Origin: Desulfuromonas sp. SDB
GTDB taxonomy: Bacteria > SDB-A
DNA: 6,375 bases
Assembly (NCBI GenBank): GCA_001412365.1
Contig: LKUE01000348.1
Span: forward strand, 1-6,375
Direction: 5' to 3'
The position numbers and the translations under genes were made by a program. Below the pieces are notes generated by a model, which was not told where the DNA came from, made no database searches, and saw nothing but the letters and a program-made list of their open reading frames with translations. This document shows positions 4,991-6,375 of the stretch, one piece after another (positions within the stretch are counted from its first letter, which is position 1; each line of letters starts with the position of its first letter).

Positions 4991-6375
4991 TTATATTTCA
5001 ATTAAATTATCCAATACTTCATCATATAAATCATCAACCTTTTTTTGTTCTTCATAAGTAAGTCTAATGGCAGTACCAATTTTGCAATATTCAATAGTGT
5101 CGTTTAATCCAAGTTCCTTGTCTTTGAAATATTTTATCCAATGTTGCATAGGTTTATTTTTACCTACTCCCCATTCCCATATTTCTTTCGTGATACCAGA
5201 AAAATATTGTGTTATATTTATAAAGAGTTGTTTATCATTTTCTTTGAATTGTATATTACTTACTTTGTTTGTTCCTGTTCCTTTAAATTTTACAAGGGGA
5301 TTTGAAAGTAACTTTGATGTCAGCAAATGTAACTCCGTCATAGTTTTACCGATTTCAGCTATTTTGTTAAATGTTATTAAATCTTTTGTAAAAGGTATTT
5401 TGGGATAATTTATTTTTAAAAGTTCAGGAAATGCTTTACGATAATTATTACTGTATAAAATAGCATAGATATAAAATAATATGCTCTCAGTCAAATTTTC
5501 TTCGCTGTAATATTTTTGGAGCATTAGCTCAAATTCAGGTCTGATATTACTTTTTTTACCTGTTCCAAATAAATCGTCATCTTCATCATAAATCCATAGG
5601 GGAAACACATAAGATTGACCACCAAGAAAATTTTTATCGACCATATATTTTGAGCAGAAACAATGGTTATATATTTTATCAATATGTCTTTTTTTAAGAA
5701 CTAATGATATATTTTCACCAAGATATAAATTTTTCATCACCTTTTTTCTATCTCTATCAACAAACAGACTATCATAGTAAATAAATTTATTGTCGAATGG
5801 TTTGTGTGAAAAAGGCTTTATTCGTTCTTCCTCAACCTTTTTAAATTTTGACTTAACTTTACGTACATCAAAATCAGATCCATCATCTATTTGAAAAGTC
5901 TCTTTTATTAATTCAATCGGTAAAGTTAAACTCATAAATTGGTTGAAACGAGCTTTTAATCCTTTTTCTGTTTTATCTAACACAAAATGATCCCTACCAG
6001 AAGTAACACCGCTCGATTTTTGCATAAATATTTCATCAACAGCGATAAACGAATTGTATAATTCTGGATTACTGAAGTTTTTCTTTTCAAAGAAAAAATA
6101 TGTTTCATCGATAGAAAGTTGTTCCCACTGTGTATTTGAAATACAGTGTTTATCTAAAAAATCATATTTAAAGTCACGTTCACCATACAATTCATGGAAA
6201 AACAGTTTCCCATATTTCTTATTCTTTTTATTTCCATTTTTTATTAATAATAAAATCGCAACACCTACTCGTATATCAAATACATTTTGATCATTACTAC
6301 CTTCGGGTGTTTTTTCATAAAGCTTGCCATGAAGATTGTACACATAAACATTATCAAAAAATTCTAATATCTTTT
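4991..6375 (-). CDS. Type ISP restriction-modification enzyme, C-terminal part
   Basis: The frame stays open to the window edge, so only the last 460 residues are seen. The apparent GTG start at 6343 is an internal Val in VYVYNLHGKLYEK. Family landmarks are the methyltransferase-end block YNLHGKLYEKTPEGSNDQNV with FDIRVGVAILLL, then IKPFSHKPFDNKFIYYDSLF, DRDRKKVMKNL, GGQSYVFPLWIYDEDDD, FYIYAILYSNNYRKAFPELL, INYPKIPF, LHLLTSKL and ITQYFSGITKEIWEW. These match the end of the adenine-methyltransferase domain plus the C-terminal target-recognition domain of type ISP (LlaBIII/LlaGI-like) enzymes. Full enzymes add an N-terminal nuclease, helicase and the NPPY methylase motif, which would lie to the right; it could also be a stand-alone methyltransferase. 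The gene is strikingly AT-rich compared with its neighbours and is followed after 8 bp by an attC. Confidence 0.88.
   Translation of the reverse strand, partial: KILEFFDNVYVYNLHGKLYEKTPEGSNDQNVFDIRVGVAILLLIKNGNKKNKKYGKLFFHELYGERDFKYDFLDKHCISNTQWEQLSIDETYFFFEKKNFSNPELYNSFIAVDEIFMQKSSGVTSGRDHFVLDKTEKGLKARFNQFMSLTLPIELIKETFQIDDGSDFDVRKVKSKFKKVEEERIKPFSHKPFDNKFIYYDSLFVDRDRKKVMKNLYLGENISLVLKKRHIDKIYNHCFCSKYMVDKNFLGGQSYVFPLWIYDEDDDLFGTGKKSNIRPEFELMLQKYYSEENLTESILFYIYAILYSNNYRKAFPELLKINYPKIPFTKDLITFNKIAEIGKTMTELHLLTSKLLSNPLVKFKGTGTNKVSNIQFKENDKQLFINITQYFSGITKEIWEWGVGKNKPMQHWIKYFKDKELGLNDTIEYCKIGTAIRLTYEEQKKVDDLYDEVLDNLIEI

Noticed and set aside
5067-5408. 113-codon plus-strand reading frame
   Set aside because: It lies wholly inside the well-supported type ISP coding region on the opposite strand and shows no domain; a composition shadow.
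6341-6343. GTG start codon for a 450-residue ISP protein
   Set aside because: The frame is open for ten more codons to the window edge and the residues before it (FFDNVY) continue the family pattern, so this is an internal Val.
1-6375. CRISPR array, tRNA or rRNA
   Set aside because: No regularly spaced repeat series, cloverleaf or rRNA-like sequence was seen; the only tandem repeat is the two-copy element at 4-49.

Overview
The window looks like the gene-cassette end of an integron in a bacterium that cannot be named from sequence alone. All five protein genes lie on the minus strand and are separated by palindromic spacers. Read along the minus strand, the order is: the 3' part of a type ISP restriction-modification gene (cut by the right window edge), a DUF3800 gene, a small frameshifted gene, an ORF6N-domain gene, and a membrane-anchored HerA/DUF87 ATPase. 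Base composition jumps between units: the ISP piece and the small gene are very AT-rich, while the ORF6N and HerA genes are not. This suits a mosaic of separately acquired genes.

The spacers at 4860-4982, 3866-3926 and 3298-3386 have attC anatomy: outer R boxes ending in AAC / starting with GTT, and inner arms that pair imperfectly, with single unpaired T or G bases on the R''-side arm in two of them. The strongest evidence is that cassette ends match. The bases just after each G^TT crossover are the reverse complement of the R'' box of the next attC: TTATATG with CATATAAC for the DUF3800 unit, TTATG with CATAAC for the small gene, and TTGAGGT with ACCTCAAC for the ORF6N unit. That is expected if each unit was once a closed circle. 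The array polarity puts any integrase and attI beyond the right edge. The fourth attC (next to ORF6N) shows only its R'' half, so whether HerA is a cassette is undecided.

The most interesting unit is the DUF3800 cassette (about 994 bp). Besides the protein gene, it carries on the plus strand a compact non-coding RNA gene: a consensus -35 promoter, about 59 nt containing three consecutive hairpins, and a rho-independent terminator that ends 2 nt from the DUF3800 stop codon. Structured RNAs near DUF3800 genes are known (the DUF3800 RNA motifs), so this looks like a protein-RNA pair carried as one mobile unit.

The left edge (4-49) holds two 22-bp repeats at 24-bp spacing that resemble the multi-repeat end of an IS21-like or Tn7-like element; the HerA stop codon lies inside the second copy. 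Overall this is accessory DNA with candidate defence functions (type ISP R-M, HerA, DUF3800). No housekeeping gene, tRNA, rRNA or CRISPR was found.
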